Positions 45,136 to 56,394 of a stretch of 64,000 nt of DNA are shown piece by piece. Made by a program: the position numbers and the translations under genes. How positions within the stretch are numbered: the first letter of the stretch is position 1; each line of letters begins with the position of its first letter. The stretch is taken from the NCBI RefSeq assembly GCF_001277215.2, contig NZ_CP013940.1:930001-994000 (forward strand), given 5' to 3'. The DNA is from Cronobacter malonaticus LMG 23826. GTDB taxonomy: Bacteria > Pseudomonadota > Gammaproteobacteria > Enterobacterales > Enterobacteriaceae. The notes under the pieces are model-generated. The model searched no databases, was not told the DNA's origin, and worked only from the letters and a program-made list of their open reading frames with translations.

Positions 45136-46713
45136 ATGACGGACAACATTCATAAGCATCGTATCCTTATCCTCGACTTCGGTTCTCAGTACACCCAACT
45201 GGTGGCCCGCCGCGTGCGTGAGCTGGGCGTTTACTGTGAACTGTGGGCCTGGGACGTGACGGAAGAGCAAATCCGCGGCTTTAACCCGAACGGGATTATC
45301 CTTTCCGGCGGCCCGGAGAGCACCACTGAAGAAAACAGCCCGCGCGCGCCGGAATATGTCTTTAACGCCGGTGTGCCGGTGCTTGGCGTTTGCTACGGTA
45401 TGCAGACCATGGCGATGCAGCTGGGCGGCCATGTGGAAGGTTCTAACGAGCGTGAATTCGGGTATGCGCAGGTAGAAGTTAAAACCGACAGCGCGCTGGT
45501 GCGTGGTATTGAAGATGCGCTGAGCGCCGACGGCAACCCGCTGCTGGATGTCTGGATGAGCCACGGCGATAAAGTGACCGCCATTCCTTCCGATTTCGTG
45601 ACCGTCGCCAGCACCGAAACCTGTCCGTTCGCGATTATGGCGAACGAAGAAAAACGCTTCTACGGCGTGCAGTTCCACCCGGAAGTGACCCACACCCGCC
45701 AGGGCCTGCGTATGCTGGAGCGCTTCGTGCGCGACATCTGCGAGTGCGAAGCGCTGTGGACGCCGGCGAAAATCATCGACGACGCGGTTGAGCGCATTCG
45801 TCAGCAGGTGGGCAACGATCGCGTGATCCTGGGCCTCTCGGGCGGTGTGGATTCCTCCGTGACCGCGATGCTGCTGCACCGCGCGATTGGCGACCGTCTG
45901 ACCTGCGTCTTCGTTGATAACGGCCTGCTGCGCCTGAATGAAGCCGAGCAGGTGATGGATATGTTCGGCGACCATTTCGGCCTTAACATCGTTCACGTCC
46001 CGGCGGAAGCGCGCTTCCTTGACGCGCTGGCGGGCATCGACGAGCCGGAAGCCAAGCGTAAAACCATTGGTCGCGTGTTCGTAGAAGTGTTCGACGAAGA
46101 AGCGCTGAAGCTGGAAGATGTGAAGTGGCTGGCGCAGGGCACCATCTACCCGGATGTGATTGAATCTGCGGCATCTGCCACCGGCAAAGCGCACGTAATC
46201 AAATCTCACCACAACGTGGGCGGCTTGCCGAAAGAGATGAAAATGGGCCTCGTTGAGCCGCTCAAAGAGCTGTTTAAAGACGAAGTGCGCAAGATTGGTC
46301 TGGAGCTGGGTCTGCCGTATGACATGCTCTATCGCCACCCATTCCCGGGGCCGGGTCTCGGTGTGCGCGTACTGGGCGAAGTGAAAAAAGAGTACTGTGA
46401 CCTGCTGCGCCGCGCCGACGCTATCTTCATCGAAGAGCTGCGCCGTGCGGATCTGTACGACAAAGTGAGCCAGGCATTCGCAGTGTTCCTGCCGGTGCGC
46501 TCTGTCGGCGTCATGGGCGATGGCCGTAAGTATGACTGGGTCGTCTCACTGCGCGCGGTCGAAACCATCGACTTTATGACCGCTCACTGGGCGCATCTGC
46601 CATACGATTTCCTGGGCCGCGTTTCCAACCGTATTATCAATGAAATCAACGGTATTTCCCGTGTGGTTTATGATATCAGCGGTAAACCGCCCGCGACGAT
46701 TGAGTGGGAATGA
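45136..46713 (+). CDS. guaA: GMP synthase GuaA (glutamine-hydrolysing)
   Basis: Converts XMP to GMP using ATP and glutamine. 525 residues, full length. Class I amidotransferase domain with nucleophile Cys in GVCYGMQ (about 86) and His/Glu in FHPEVTHT (about 181, 183). The ATP-pyrophosphatase P-loop is [10 protein letters not shown] (about 235), and the C-terminal dimerisation domain ends PPATIEWE. Confidence 0.98.
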   Translation: MTDNIHKHRILILDFGSQYTQLVARRVRELGVYCELWAWDVTEEQIRGFNPNGIILSGGPESTTEENSPRAPEYVFNAGVPVLGVCYGMQTMAMQLGGHVEGSNEREFGYAQVEVKTDSALVRGIEDALSADGNPLLDVWMSHGDKVTAIPSDFVTVASTETCPFAIMANEEKRFYGVQFHPEVTHTRQGLRMLERFVRDICECEALWTPAKIIDDAVERIRQQVGNDRVILGLSGGVDSSVTAMLLHRAIGDRLTCVFVDNGLLRLNEAEQVMDMFGDHFGLNIVHVPAEARFLDALAGIDEPEAKRKTIGRVFVEVFDEEALKLEDVKWLAQGTIYPDVIESAASATGKAHVIKSHHNVGGLPKEMKMGLVEPLKELFKDEVRKIGLELGLPYDMLYRHPFPGPGLGVRVLGEVKKEYCDLLRRADAIFIEELRRADLYDKVSQAFAVFLPVRSVGVMGDGRKYDWVVSLRAVETIDFMTAHWAHLPYDFLGRVSNRIINEINGISRVVYDISGKPPATIEWE

Positions 46714-46767
46714 TTCCCGGCAACGCTTTCTGCTGTATGTAACGTTACAAGCAGGACACGACTTCTG

Positions 46768-46793
46768 AACCCGCATCGCTGCGGGTTTTTTTA
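46768..46793 (+). terminator. guaBA operon terminator
   Basis: AACCCGCA / TGCGGGTT stem, TCGC loop, followed by a run of T. Confidence 0.85.
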
Positions 46794-47040
46794 TTTCTTA
46801 ATTATCATGCCCACTGCGATAAAGCTTTTCATCAACCTTACCCTGGGCCATCTGCACAATGCGCGGTATTGCATCAGATGAGCCATTATTTGTAGCGTTG
46901 GCAGACACTTTTTCTGAACACTAATGAAGCCTTCTCATTATGCAGGAATAGGTCGTTATGCATGAGGACGTTTGATCCCGGATGACGCGGCATAAACTTT
47001 CGTCGGATGCAGAATATTCTGTCTGGCGGGATCTAAGATA

Positions 47041-47068
47041 ACGCCCGCTCATCATCGATTGCGGGCGT
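47041..47068. terminator. Hairpin after yfgG
   Basis: ACGCCCGC / GCGGGCGT stem with a 12-base loop, 30 bases beyond the yfgG stop on the minus strand. The T-run is weak on both strands. Confidence 0.5.
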
Positions 47069-47097
47069 TTCTGGCGTCGCAAGGGGAGCTTAAGACA

Positions 47098-47301
47098 CTA
47101 GCGCTGCTGCTGTTGTTGCGAGGAGACGTCAAGAGGCATGCTGATTTGCTGGGCCTGGACTTTATCCTGGTGGTGGTACCACGCGCCGATGGCGGAGTAG
47201 ATAAAGCGACCAAAGAAGAAAAGAAAACTGATAAGCAGTACAATACGGGTCATTCGACCGTTGAATCTGTCCCGTCTTCGTATGCTGGTGGCCTGTGACA
47301 C
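47098..47301 (-). CDS. yfgG: Small membrane protein YfgG
   Basis: 67 residues, matches E. coli YfgG (63 residues) over the basic N-terminus (SIRRRDRFNGRMTRIVL), one membrane helix about 20-40 (LISFLFFFGRFIYSAIGAWY) and a variable Gln-rich tail. E. coli YfgG has been linked to stress and metal tolerance; no mechanism is visible. Divergent from yfgF. Confidence 0.85.
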   Translation of the reverse strand: MSQATSIRRRDRFNGRMTRIVLLISFLFFFGRFIYSAIGAWYHHQDKVQAQQISMPLDVSSQQQQQR

Positions 47302-47656
47302 GCCTTTACCCTTCAGATTTACCCGTCAACTGCGGGCGACGTAAATATTAAGGCATAGCGAGACGAAGAGGTCAATTATTCATCATGTAAAATTCCGTAC
47401 GAATCTGCTGAATCTGTTTTTTATTAATATATTTAAGCAGTTGATGCATAAAGCGATAAAGGTCTTTTTCTGCAAATGCCGGTTCGCGTCTGGTGCGGTC
47501 GTATTACTTGATGTATATCAAAGGAAAGCGGTTTCCTGTGGCTAAGATTGGCTAACCGCGCCGCGTCCGGCCCAGGTCTGTCGCGCTTCTCAACAGCCAG
47601 GTCGGATGCCTGCCTGAAATTCTTGCCCGGGAACGGGAATCTGGTATTGAGCATCT
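47302..47656. other. 355-base divergent control region of yfgG and yfgF
   Basis: Contains a perfect FNR-type box (47508-47521) about 140 bases before the yfgF ATG and AT-rich DNA near 47370-47445 that may carry promoters. No open frame here is supported. Confidence 0.55.
47508..47521. promoter_or_regulatory. FNR-binding site upstream of yfgF
   Basis: TTGATGTATATCAA is a perfect match to TTGAT-N4-ATCAA. The E. coli gene has been studied as an anaerobic c-di-GMP phosphodiesterase, which suits FNR control. Confidence 0.7.
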
Positions 47657-49900
47657 ATGTTATCGGTTGAAACACTCAAGAAAAATAAAGACCAATGGTG
47701 GGCACTGCCGCTGGTGTTACCGCTGTTGTTATTACCGCTCGCGCGTGTTGGTAATACCTACGTGCATATTGAAGGCGGTTTGGTGGTGCTTTATTACCTG
47801 CCGCTGTCGCTGTTTAGCGCCTTCATCATGATGTATGGCCGTCGCGCGCTGCCCGGTATCGCGCTTGGCGTCGTGGTCTATTACCACCGCAACGTCGGGC
47901 TGTTAGATCTCACTGTTACGCTGCTCAATTTCTTTGTGCCGACTACGCTGAGCTGGGCAGGCTACCGTATCTTCGCGCCGGGCCAGCATGCGGTTTCCTG
48001 GTGGCACGCTCGCAGCGGCGCGCAGCGTATGTTCTGGCTGGTATTCTTTAACGCCACGGTGTTTATGCTGTTTTACCAGATAGCCGCGTTTCTCGGGCTG
48101 TATGAACGGCCGACATCACTGACGGGCGAGAATCCTTTTACCGTACTGACGCTTATCAGTTATCAGGCTGTGCTGGTCGGCTGCCTTACGGGGACGCCGG
48201 TTTTCTATCTGCTTATCCGTGTGCTGCGCCACCCGCGCTATCTGAAGAGCTTTCTCTCGCAGGCGCGTGCGCAGCGCGATAAGAAAGTCAGTAAAGTCGA
48301 AGTGGCCGTCTGGCTTGGCATTATTCTGTTCCTGCTCGGCTGTCTGATGCAGCCAACGGGCGATAGCAGTTCGCTGTTCAGCACCACGTATACGCTCTCG
48401 CTGCTGTTGCCGGTGATGCTGTGGGGCGCGATGCGGTTTGGCTATTTCTTTATCACTACCGTCTGGACGCCAGTACTGGCGCTGTTATGCCATTACTACT
48501 ATCTCTATTTTCCGTCGGTGCCCGGCTACGAAACCCAGATGGTGATAAATACTTCCAGCTACGGCGTCTTTTCGCTGGTAATCGTCTTTATGGCGTTAAC
48601 CGCCACCCGCCAGCGCATAATGCATCTGCGCGGCCGTCGTCTGGCGTTAATCGACCCGTTAAGCCACATGCCGAATCTGCGTGCGCTGAACCGGGATCTT
48701 GGCAAAGCGCCCTGGTCGGTGCTCTGTTTTATGCGTATTCCGGAGCTTGAGCTGCTCGGGCGTAATTATGGCGTCATGCTGCGCATCCTCTATAAGCAGC
48801 AGATGGCGGCGTGGTTGCGCCAGATCCTGCTGCCGGATGAGCTGGCGTATCAACTTTCCGGGCACGATTTGGTGCTGCGCATTCATACCGAATCGTACCT
48901 TGAGCGCATCGACGCGTTGGATAAACGCGTGCGGCAGTTTCGCTTTATGTGGGACGGCATGCCGTTGCAGCCGCAGGTTGGCATCAGCTACAGCTTCGTG
49001 CGTTCGCCGGTCACGCATCTGCATCTGCTGCTTGGCGAAATGAGCACCATGGCGGATCTGTCGCTCGCCACCAATCAGCCCGAAAGTCTCCAGTGTCGCG
49101 GTGCAAACCACGTGCAGAAAGCCGTTAAGCTCAAAGTAGATATGCTCAATCGCTTGCAGCAGGCGCTGGATAATCATCATTTCCGATTGATGGCACAGCG
49201 TATCGAAGGGATGCGCGGCGACAGCTACTACGAGATCCTGCTGCGTATGCGCGGTGATGATGGCGAACTGATCGCGCCGGAGATTTTCCTGCCGGTAGCG
49301 CATGAGTTCGGCCTCTCGTCGCGCATCGATCTGATGGTGCTGGAAAGCACGCTGCAATTTATGGACGAGTGGCGTGAACAACTCCCCGCCAGCCGTTTCT
49401 CTATCAACCTGACACCCGCCACCGTCTGTCGTGTGCCGTTTCCAGGCGAGGTACAGCGGCTACTGGCGCGTTATCACGTTGAGCCATGGCAGCTAATTTT
49501 TGAAATCACCGAAAGCCAGTCGTTTACCAACGTGGAACAGACGCAGGTGACGCTCTCGCGACTGCGTGCGATGGGGTGTCGCATTGCGATTGACGATTTC
49601 GGCACCGGCTACGCCAGCTACGCGCGGCTGAAAAGCATCAACGCCGATATTTTAAAAATCGACGGCAGTTTTATTCGCAATATCGTGACCAGCAGCCTGG
49701 ATTATCAGATTGTTGAATCAATGTGCCATCTGGCGCGGATGAAAAATATGCAGGTGGTGGCGGAATATGTCGAAAGCGAAGAGATAAAAAACGTCGCCTG
49801 TTCGCTGGGTATCGACTATCTGCAGGGCTATGTGATTGGTAAGCCGCAACCGCTGGAGTCGCTAATCGCGACGAAACCGGAGAGGACAGCGCAGGCATAA
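47657..49900 (+). CDS. yfgF: Cyclic-di-GMP phosphodiesterase YfgF (PdeA)
   Basis: 747 residues: an N-terminal MASE1-type sensor of about eight membrane helices (15-310), a degenerate GGDEF domain (the signature reads SGHDL near 402, so no cyclase activity is expected) and a C-terminal EAL domain (about 490-740). The EAL motif is EIL at 526-528 (YYEILLRMRG) and the second catalytic motif is DDFGTGYASY from Asp646, so phosphodiesterase activity is likely. Named pdeA in recent E. coli nomenclature. Convergent with ppx through a shared terminator. An FNR box upstream suggests oxygen-responsive expression. Confidence 0.95.
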   Translation: MLSVETLKKNKDQWWALPLVLPLLLLPLARVGNTYVHIEGGLVVLYYLPLSLFSAFIMMYGRRALPGIALGVVVYYHRNVGLLDLTVTLLNFFVPTTLSWAGYRIFAPGQHAVSWWHARSGAQRMFWLVFFNATVFMLFYQIAAFLGLYERPTSLTGENPFTVLTLISYQAVLVGCLTGTPVFYLLIRVLRHPRYLKSFLSQARAQRDKKVSKVEVAVWLGIILFLLGCLMQPTGDSSSLFSTTYTLSLLLPVMLWGAMRFGYFFITTVWTPVLALLCHYYYLYFPSVPGYETQMVINTSSYGVFSLVIVFMALTATRQRIMHLRGRRLALIDPLSHMPNLRALNRDLGKAPWSVLCFMRIPELELLGRNYGVMLRILYKQQMAAWLRQILLPDELAYQLSGHDLVLRIHTESYLERIDALDKRVRQFRFMWDGMPLQPQVGISYSFVRSPVTHLHLLLGEMSTMADLSLATNQPESLQCRGANHVQKAVKLKVDMLNRLQQALDNHHFRLMAQRIEGMRGDSYYEILLRMRGDDGELIAPEIFLPVAHEFGLSSRIDLMVLESTLQFMDEWREQLPASRFSINLTPATVCRVPFPGEVQRLLARYHVEPWQLIFEITESQSFTNVEQTQVTLSRLRAMGCRIAIDDFGTGYASYARLKSINADILKIDGSFIRNIVTSSLDYQIVESMCHLARMKNMQVVAEYVESEEIKNVACSLGIDYLQGYVIGKPQPLESLIATKPERTAQA

Positions 49901-49902
49901 AA

Positions 49903-49925
49903 AAACGGTGAGCCAGGCTCACCGT
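49903..49925. terminator. Bidirectional terminator between yfgF and ppx
   Basis: AAACGGTGAGCC pairs with GGCTCACCGTT; A-tract before and T-tract after allow use from either side of the convergent pair. Confidence 0.8.
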
Positions 49926-49933
49926 TTCGCGTT

Positions 49934-51475
49934 TCAGGCGGCCACTTCCGGGCTCGCTTCTTCTTCAATATTCAGCTTCCAGCCGGTGACGCCTTCCCAG
50001 TATTGCTGCTCGCGTTCGAGATCCAGCAGCACCAGCGCGTTCTGGCTGAACCAGTCGTGCGGGAAACGCAGAGTCCAGTGATTCTCATCGGTGTTCAGCA
50101 CCAGCGTCGGCGGCGTGGTGGTCGCCTGGCGCTGATTATTCAGCAGCACGCCGAGGCGCAGCAGCTGGATCAGCGGCAGGAACTGCTTTTTCTTATACAG
50201 CGTAAAGCGCGGCAGCTCGTCGAGCTTAATCGCCTTACGGTGATAGCGCACCATCGTCGCCATCATCATCTGCTGCTCCTGGTTAAAGCCCGGCAGATCG
50301 CTGTTCTGGAGGATATACGCCGAATGGCGGTGCAGGCCGCTGTGGTTAATGCCAAGCCCGACTTCATGCAGCATCGCCGCCCATTTCAGGAGCGCCGCCA
50401 GCGACGGGTTCGCAAGCTTAGGGTTCTGCTGCTCCCACTGTTCATACATCAGCATCGTGGTATCCAACACCCGGTGCGCCTGCTCTCTGTCGATATGGTA
50501 CTGGTTAGCGAGGCTCTGTGCTGTACGAATGCGGATATCCTGATGGCGGAAACGGCCTTCCATCTCATACAGCACGCCTTCGCGCAGCGCGCCGTCTGAC
50601 AGACGCAGCTCGCGAATAGCCAGCGCGTCAAACACGCCGCAGAGAATAGCCAGCCCAGGCACGAAGACGACTTTGCGCTCTTCCGACAGGCCCGGCAGGG
50701 TAAGCGCGGAGAAGTGGCCGAATTTCAGCACTTCATCGCGCAGCATATCGAGACGATCCGGCGTGATAAAACCGTCTTTCTCGCCCATCTCTACCAGCAC
50801 TTCATGCGCGGCTTTAATGGTGCCGGAGGCGCCCAGTGCCACGGTCCAGCCTTTCAGGCGGTACTGCCAGGCGAGGCTTTCAAGCTTTTGTACGGCGGCG
50901 AGGCGTGCGCGGCGGAAATTATCCGGCGTGATTTCACCGTTCGGGAAGAAATGCTGCCCGAAGCTGACGCAGCCCATACGGCGGCTTTCGACCAGCTGCG
51001 GCTCGAAATCTTCGCCGATCACCAGCTCCGTCGAGCCGCCGCCGATATCAATAACCAGCTTGCGTCCGCGTTCCGGCTGCGTATGTTCCACGCCCATAAA
51101 AATCAGGCGCGCTTCTTCATTGCCGGAGATAATTTCGATTGGGTAAGGGATAACCTTTTCCGCGCGACGCAGGAAATCCGTCGCGTTAGACGCCTGGCGC
51201 AGCGTGTGGGTGCCCACGATGCAGACGTTAGCCGCGGAAAAGCCCTGCAGGCGCTCGGCGAACAGGGAAAGACAGGCGAGGCCGCGCTCCATGGCCTCTT
51301 CGGTCAGCATATTGTTTTCATCCAGCCCATCGGCCAGGTGTACGCGTTGTTTCAGACGACCAATGATTTGCATGGCGCCATCCACCACACGGGCAATCAC
51401 CATATGGAAGCTGTTAGAGCCGAGATCGACCGCAGCAAATTCCTCCGGTCGTGGAGCATCAGAAGTTATCGGCAT
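49934..51475 (-). CDS. ppx: Exopolyphosphatase Ppx
   Basis: Removes terminal phosphates from polyphosphate; the family also hydrolyses pppGpp. 513 residues, same as E. coli. Actin-like fold with [17 protein letters not shown] near 15 and [15 protein letters not shown] near 143, catalytic Glu in the region of SGNEEARLI (about 121), and a C-terminal HD-like domain. Four bases after ppk, so co-transcribed and probably translationally coupled. Confidence 0.97.
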   Translation of the reverse strand: MPITSDAPRPEEFAAVDLGSNSFHMVIARVVDGAMQIIGRLKQRVHLADGLDENNMLTEEAMERGLACLSLFAERLQGFSAANVCIVGTHTLRQASNATDFLRRAEKVIPYPIEIISGNEEARLIFMGVEHTQPERGRKLVIDIGGGSTELVIGEDFEPQLVESRRMGCVSFGQHFFPNGEITPDNFRRARLAAVQKLESLAWQYRLKGWTVALGASGTIKAAHEVLVEMGEKDGFITPDRLDMLRDEVLKFGHFSALTLPGLSEERKVVFVPGLAILCGVFDALAIRELRLSDGALREGVLYEMEGRFRHQDIRIRTAQSLANQYHIDREQAHRVLDTTMLMYEQWEQQNPKLANPSLAALLKWAAMLHEVGLGINHSGLHRHSAYILQNSDLPGFNQEQQMMMATMVRYHRKAIKLDELPRFTLYKKKQFLPLIQLLRLGVLLNNQRQATTTPPTLVLNTDENHWTLRFPHDWFSQNALVLLDLEREQQYWEGVTGWKLNIEEEASPEVAA

Positions 51476-51478
51476 AGA

Positions 51479-53539
51479 TTATTCAGGCTGTTCCAGAGAT
51501 TTTATGTAATCGTAAATCGCCAATTGTGCGCGAACTTTGCGGCGATTACCACGCGGCACATAGCGATTACTCAGTTCTTTATCCACATAACGGGCTTTTA
51601 CCGTATCACTGAACAGGATATCAATAATATCCAGAATGCGCTGTTTCAGGCGCGGGTCCAGCAGCGGCGCGGCCACCTCAATGCGGTAGTCGATATTACG
51701 CGTCATCCAGTCGGCAGACGACAAATAAACGCGTTTATCGCCGCCGTTTTCGAAAATATAGACCCGGTCATGTTCAAGATAGCGGTCAACGATACTGATG
51801 ACCTGAATATTATCGCTCAGGCCCTCAAGCTGCGGGATAAGCGAACACATGCCGCGGATCAACAGGTTGACTTTTACGCCGGAGCCGGACGCCGCGTAGA
51901 GGCGATCCACCAGACCTTTATCGACGAGGTTATTGAGCTTAAGCGTGATCCCTGACGGCAGCCCCTGCTGCGCGTTGGCGATCTCCTGGTCGATCATCTC
52001 GTAAAGCAGGCGGCGCGAGTTTTGCGGCGACACCAGCAGGTAATCGAAGCTCACCGGCCGGTAAGGGTTCTCGATAAAGTTAAACACACGGCGCACTTCA
52101 TTGGTGATACGCGCGTCGGCGGTCAGCAGCGAGTAGTCGGTATAGAGGCGCGCGGTTTTCTCGTTAAAGTTGCCGGTGCCGATATGCGCGTAGCGCACCA
52201 CGTCGTCACCCTCTTTACGCGAGATGAGAAACAGCTTGGCGTGAATCTTAAGGCCAGGCGCTGAGAAGATCACATGCACGCCCGCTTCGGTGAGGCGTTT
52301 CGCCCAGTGAATATTCGCCTCTTCATCGAAGCGCGCCTGTAACTCCACCACCACGGTTACTTTCTTGCCGTTGTGCGCGGCGTGGATCATCGAGTCGATA
52401 ATGCGCGAGTCTTTCGCCACGCGATAGATATTGATTTTGATGGCCAGCACGCTCGGGTCGAACGACGCCTGGCGCAGCAGTTCCAGCACATGCTCGAACG
52501 TGTGATACGGGTAGTAGAGCAGCACGTCGCGCTCGCGAATAGCGTCAAAGCCGTTGCGGAATTGATCGAACCAGATGTGGCGCAGGCGCGGCAGCGGTTT
52601 GTTGATCAGATTCGCTTTCCCGACATTCGGGAAGCTAATGAAATCTTTAAAGTTATGGTAGCGACCGCCCGGCACGATGGAGTCATAGCGCGAGATAGAG
52701 AGCTTCTCGCGCAGCATCTGCACCATCGCGTCCGGCATGTCGCGCTGGTAGACGAAACGCACCGGTTCGGCGGTGAGGCGCTGCTTGAGGCTTGAAGACA
52801 TCAGCTCCAGCAGGCTCGATTCCATCTCATGCACCAGATCGTATTCCGCATCGCGCGTCATCTTCATGGAATAGGCGTTCAGCGCGTCGTAATCGAAAAA
52901 GCCTTTGAAAATGTCATCCAGGCAGAAGCGCAGAATGTTATCCAGCAAGATCATCGGTTTGCGGCGGCGCGGGGTTTCGGGCGGGAGATTCACGAAGCGC
53001 GGCACTTTATCGGCCGGGATCTCCAGCAGCGCGTAGCGAATCGATTCGCCGCGGATAATTTCGACCGCCAGATAGGTGTAATCGTCTTTCAGGAACTGCA
53101 CCAGATCGGTGTCGCGATTAATCAGCGTCGGGGTGACGTGCTGGCGCAGATAGTGTTTGAAGTAGTGGCGCAGCCACACCTGCTGGTTTTCAGAAAGCTG
53201 GCGTTCGTTAATCAGGAAGATTTGGTTACGCGCCATCTCCAGCAGCAGATCGTTATACAGGCCGTCAAACTCCTGATCCGCTTTCAACACCCGCGACTGG
53301 ATCTTGCCCAGCAGGTGGCGCGAATGGGAGTTAGAACCCTGCTCTTCGCTGATGATAATGCGCCGCTTAAGCTCGGCAAACCGGACCTTATAAAATTCAT
53401 CAAGGTTATTGGAGTAGATGCCCAGAAAGCGCATGCGCTCGATAAGCGGGTTGGTTTTATCCGCCGCCTCCTGCAATACGCGTTCGTTGAACGATAACCA
53501 GCTCAGTTCTTTTTCGATATAAAGCTTTTCCTGACCCAT
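51479..53539 (-). CDS. ppk: Polyphosphate kinase Ppk1
   Basis: Makes polyphosphate from ATP. 686 residues (688 in E. coli). N-terminal helical domain ([15 protein letters not shown]), head domain, and two phospholipase-D-like C-terminal domains with [19 protein letters not shown] (phosphorylated His about 435) and the Arg/His-rich [12 protein letters not shown] near 622. Followed immediately by ppx. A candidate Pho-type half-site lies about 100 bases upstream. Confidence 0.97.
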   Translation of the reverse strand: MGQEKLYIEKELSWLSFNERVLQEAADKTNPLIERMRFLGIYSNNLDEFYKVRFAELKRRIIISEEQGSNSHSRHLLGKIQSRVLKADQEFDGLYNDLLLEMARNQIFLINERQLSENQQVWLRHYFKHYLRQHVTPTLINRDTDLVQFLKDDYTYLAVEIIRGESIRYALLEIPADKVPRFVNLPPETPRRRKPMILLDNILRFCLDDIFKGFFDYDALNAYSMKMTRDAEYDLVHEMESSLLELMSSSLKQRLTAEPVRFVYQRDMPDAMVQMLREKLSISRYDSIVPGGRYHNFKDFISFPNVGKANLINKPLPRLRHIWFDQFRNGFDAIRERDVLLYYPYHTFEHVLELLRQASFDPSVLAIKINIYRVAKDSRIIDSMIHAAHNGKKVTVVVELQARFDEEANIHWAKRLTEAGVHVIFSAPGLKIHAKLFLISRKEGDDVVRYAHIGTGNFNEKTARLYTDYSLLTADARITNEVRRVFNFIENPYRPVSFDYLLVSPQNSRRLLYEMIDQEIANAQQGLPSGITLKLNNLVDKGLVDRLYAASGSGVKVNLLIRGMCSLIPQLEGLSDNIQVISIVDRYLEHDRVYIFENGGDKRVYLSSADWMTRNIDYRIEVAAPLLDPRLKQRILDIIDILFSDTVKARYVDKELSNRYVPRGNRRKVRAQLAIYDYIKSLEQPE

Positions 53540-53639
53540 TACTACTCACACTCCGGTTGATTAACTCGGGACGTGTCAAATCCGTCTCGGGGTTATTATG
53601 GCGAGCTTTGTCATGCTCTGTCCAACTGTGCCAGAAAAG

Positions 53640-53647
53640 TATGACAG
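53640..53647 (-). promoter_or_regulatory. Candidate PhoB half-site upstream of ppk
   Basis: CTGTCATA on the minus strand matches the PhoB box half-consensus. The second half (TCTGGCAC-like) is poorer. E. coli ppk is reported to carry Pho boxes. Confidence 0.35.
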
Positions 53648-53746
53648 TTATCCGCAGGCTTTCGAGAAAGCGGCAAAAAAGCCTGTGAAACCGTGAAGTT
53701 GCCGGACAAGTTTTCCGTGCCGATGATGGAATTAACGGCCGGGGAG

Positions 53747-53776
53747 AGAAAAAATAAAGGGCCTTTCGGCCCTTTA
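53747..53776 (-). terminator. Terminator after purN
   Basis: On the minus strand TAAAGGGCC-GAAA-GGCCCTTTA followed by TTTTTTCTC, one base beyond the purN stop. Confidence 0.85.
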
Positions 53777-53777
53777 A

Positions 53778-54418
53778 TCACTCGTCAGAAGCGTAACCCT
53801 GCGGCGGGAGCGGCTGCCCGTCCAGCCAGGCGCGGCCCTCGCGCATCGCGAGGCGGCCATCGATAAACCAGCTCACCACCAGCGGGTAGATGGCGTGCTC
53901 TTGCGCCTGAACGCGCGCGGTGACGTCTTCTTCGCTGTCGCCGGGAAAGACCGGGACGCGGGCCTGTAAAATCACCGGGCCGCCGTCCAGCTCGTCCGTG
54001 ACGAAATGCACCGACGTGCCGTGCTCGTCATCGCCATTAGCGAGCGCCTGGCGGTGCGTATGCAGCCCCGGATATTTCGGCAGCAGGGAAGGGTGAATAT
54101 TCAGCAGCCGTCCTTCATAGTGCGCCACAAAGGCCGGGCTCAGAATACGCATGTAACCCGCCAGCACCACCAAGTCCGGTGCGTAGGCGTCTATCTCCTG
54201 CATCAGCTCGCGGTCAAACGCCTCGCGGCTGGCAAAATCGGCTGCGCTTAACGCATGGGCGGGAATATCGGCCTCGCGGGCGCGCTCGAGGCCGAACGCG
54301 TCGGCCTTGTTGCTGAAAACGGCACTAATCACACCGTTGATTTTCTTCTGCGCGCAGGCGTCGATAATCGCCTGTAAATTACTGCCGCTGCCGGAAATCA
54401 GCACTACGATGCGCTTCA

Positions 54419-54419
<1 letters not shown>
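53778..54419 (-). CDS. purN: Phosphoribosylglycinamide formyltransferase 1 PurN
   Basis: Uses 10-formyl-tetrahydrofolate to formylate GAR, third step of purine synthesis. 213 residues (212 in E. coli). Phosphate-binding ISGSGSNLQAI at 8-18; catalytic Asn and His in LNIHPSLLPKYPGLHTH (about 106, 108) and Asp in TDELDGGPVI (about 144). ATG overlaps the purM stop by one base (TAATG). Confidence 0.98.
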
Positions 54420-55561
<1,142 letters not shown>

Positions 55562-55588
55562 CTAATAAGATGACTGACTTCTGTTCGG

Positions 55589-55602
55589 TTGATCCCGATC
55601 AA
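55589..55602. promoter_or_regulatory. FNR-type palindrome between purM and upp
   Basis: TTGATCCCGATCAA is a perfect TTGAT-N4-ATCAA match. It lies about 53 bases before the expected upp transcription start and 130 before purM. Binding is not established. Confidence 0.45.
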
Positions 55603-55636
55603 GCCCATTACGTATGGCGCGGCCCGCAAAAAGCGG

Positions 55637-55642
55637 TATAAT
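55637..55642 (+). promoter_or_regulatory. Predicted upp -10 element
   Basis: TATAAT, 46 bases before the upp ATG, followed by a T-run at 55650-55657 near the expected start of transcription. In E. coli T/U-runs at the upp start support UTP-sensitive reiterative initiation. Confidence 0.5.
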
Positions 55643-55687
55643 CCGGCGATTTTTTTTGTGGCTGCCATCTTGCTGGGGAGAAAGAGA

Positions 55688-56314
55688 ATGAAGATCGTTG
55701 AAGTGAAGCACCCGCTGGTTAAACACAAGCTGGGCCTGATGCGCGAGCATGACATCAGCACCAAGCGTTTTCGTGAACTCGCCTCTGAAGTGGGCAGCCT
55801 GCTGACCTATGAAGCCACGGCGGATCTGCTGACGGAAAAAGTGACCATCGAAGGCTGGAACGGCCCGGTGGAAATCGAGCAGATCAAAGGCAAGAAAATT
55901 ACCGTTGTGCCTATTCTGCGCGCCGGTCTCGGCATGATGGAAGGGGTGCTGGAGAACGTACCGAGCGCGCGCATCAGCGTGGTTGGCGTTTATCGCGATG
56001 AAGAAACCCTGGAGCCGGTGCCGTATTTCCAGAAGCTGGTTTCTAATATCGACGAGCGCATGGCGCTGGTTGTCGACCCGATGCTGGCGACAGGCGGCTC
56101 GATGATCGCCACCATCGACCTGCTGAAAAAAGCTGGCTGCACCAGCATCAAAGTGCTGGTTCTGGTTGCCGCGCCGGAAGGCATCAAGGCGCTGGAGAAA
56201 GCGCACCCGGACATTGAGCTTTATACCGCGTCTATCGACAAGGGGCTGAACGAGCACGGGTACATCATCCCGGGCCTCGGCGATGCGGGCGATAAAATAT
56301 TTGGTACGAAATAA
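55688..56314 (+). CDS. upp: Uracil phosphoribosyltransferase Upp
   Basis: Salvages uracil to UMP with PRPP. 208 residues from ATG 55688 ([16 protein letters not shown]), with GGGGAGAAAGAG upstream. PRPP-binding motif [14 protein letters not shown] near 130 and uracil-binding [17 protein letters not shown] at the C-terminus. The in-frame ATG at 55589 lies in the promoter. Operon with uraA, separated by a terminator/attenuator. Confidence 0.98.
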   Translation: MKIVEVKHPLVKHKLGLMREHDISTKRFRELASEVGSLLTYEATADLLTEKVTIEGWNGPVEIEQIKGKKITVVPILRAGLGMMEGVLENVPSARISVVGVYRDEETLEPVPYFQKLVSNIDERMALVVDPMLATGGSMIATIDLLKKAGCTSIKVLVLVAAPEGIKALEKAHPDIELYTASIDKGLNEHGYIIPGLGDAGDKIFGTK

Positions 56315-56320
56315 ACATTA

Positions 56321-56347
56321 AGCCGACTTATTAGTCGGCTTTTTTTT
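56321..56347 (+). terminator. Attenuator between upp and uraA
   Basis: AGCCGACT-TATT-AGTCGGCT followed by seven T, six bases after upp. It should reduce uraA relative to upp. Confidence 0.85.
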
Positions 56348-56394
56348 GGTCTCACACTTAAACATCACACATCAACACTCTTGAGGAAAACGCT

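Larger units (their letters stand above)
46714..47097. other. 384-base gap between guaA and yfgG
   Basis: No supported gene. It opens with the guaA terminator, then about 250 bases with AGAATATTCT (47011-47020, perfect palindrome) and a TTATGCA direct repeat 18 bases apart near 46940, and ends with the yfgG hairpin. It could hide a small RNA or a decayed gene. Confidence 0.5.

Noticed and set aside
50714..51955. 413-codon plus-strand frame across ppx and ppk
   Set aside because: Runs through two genuine opposite-strand genes; shadow.
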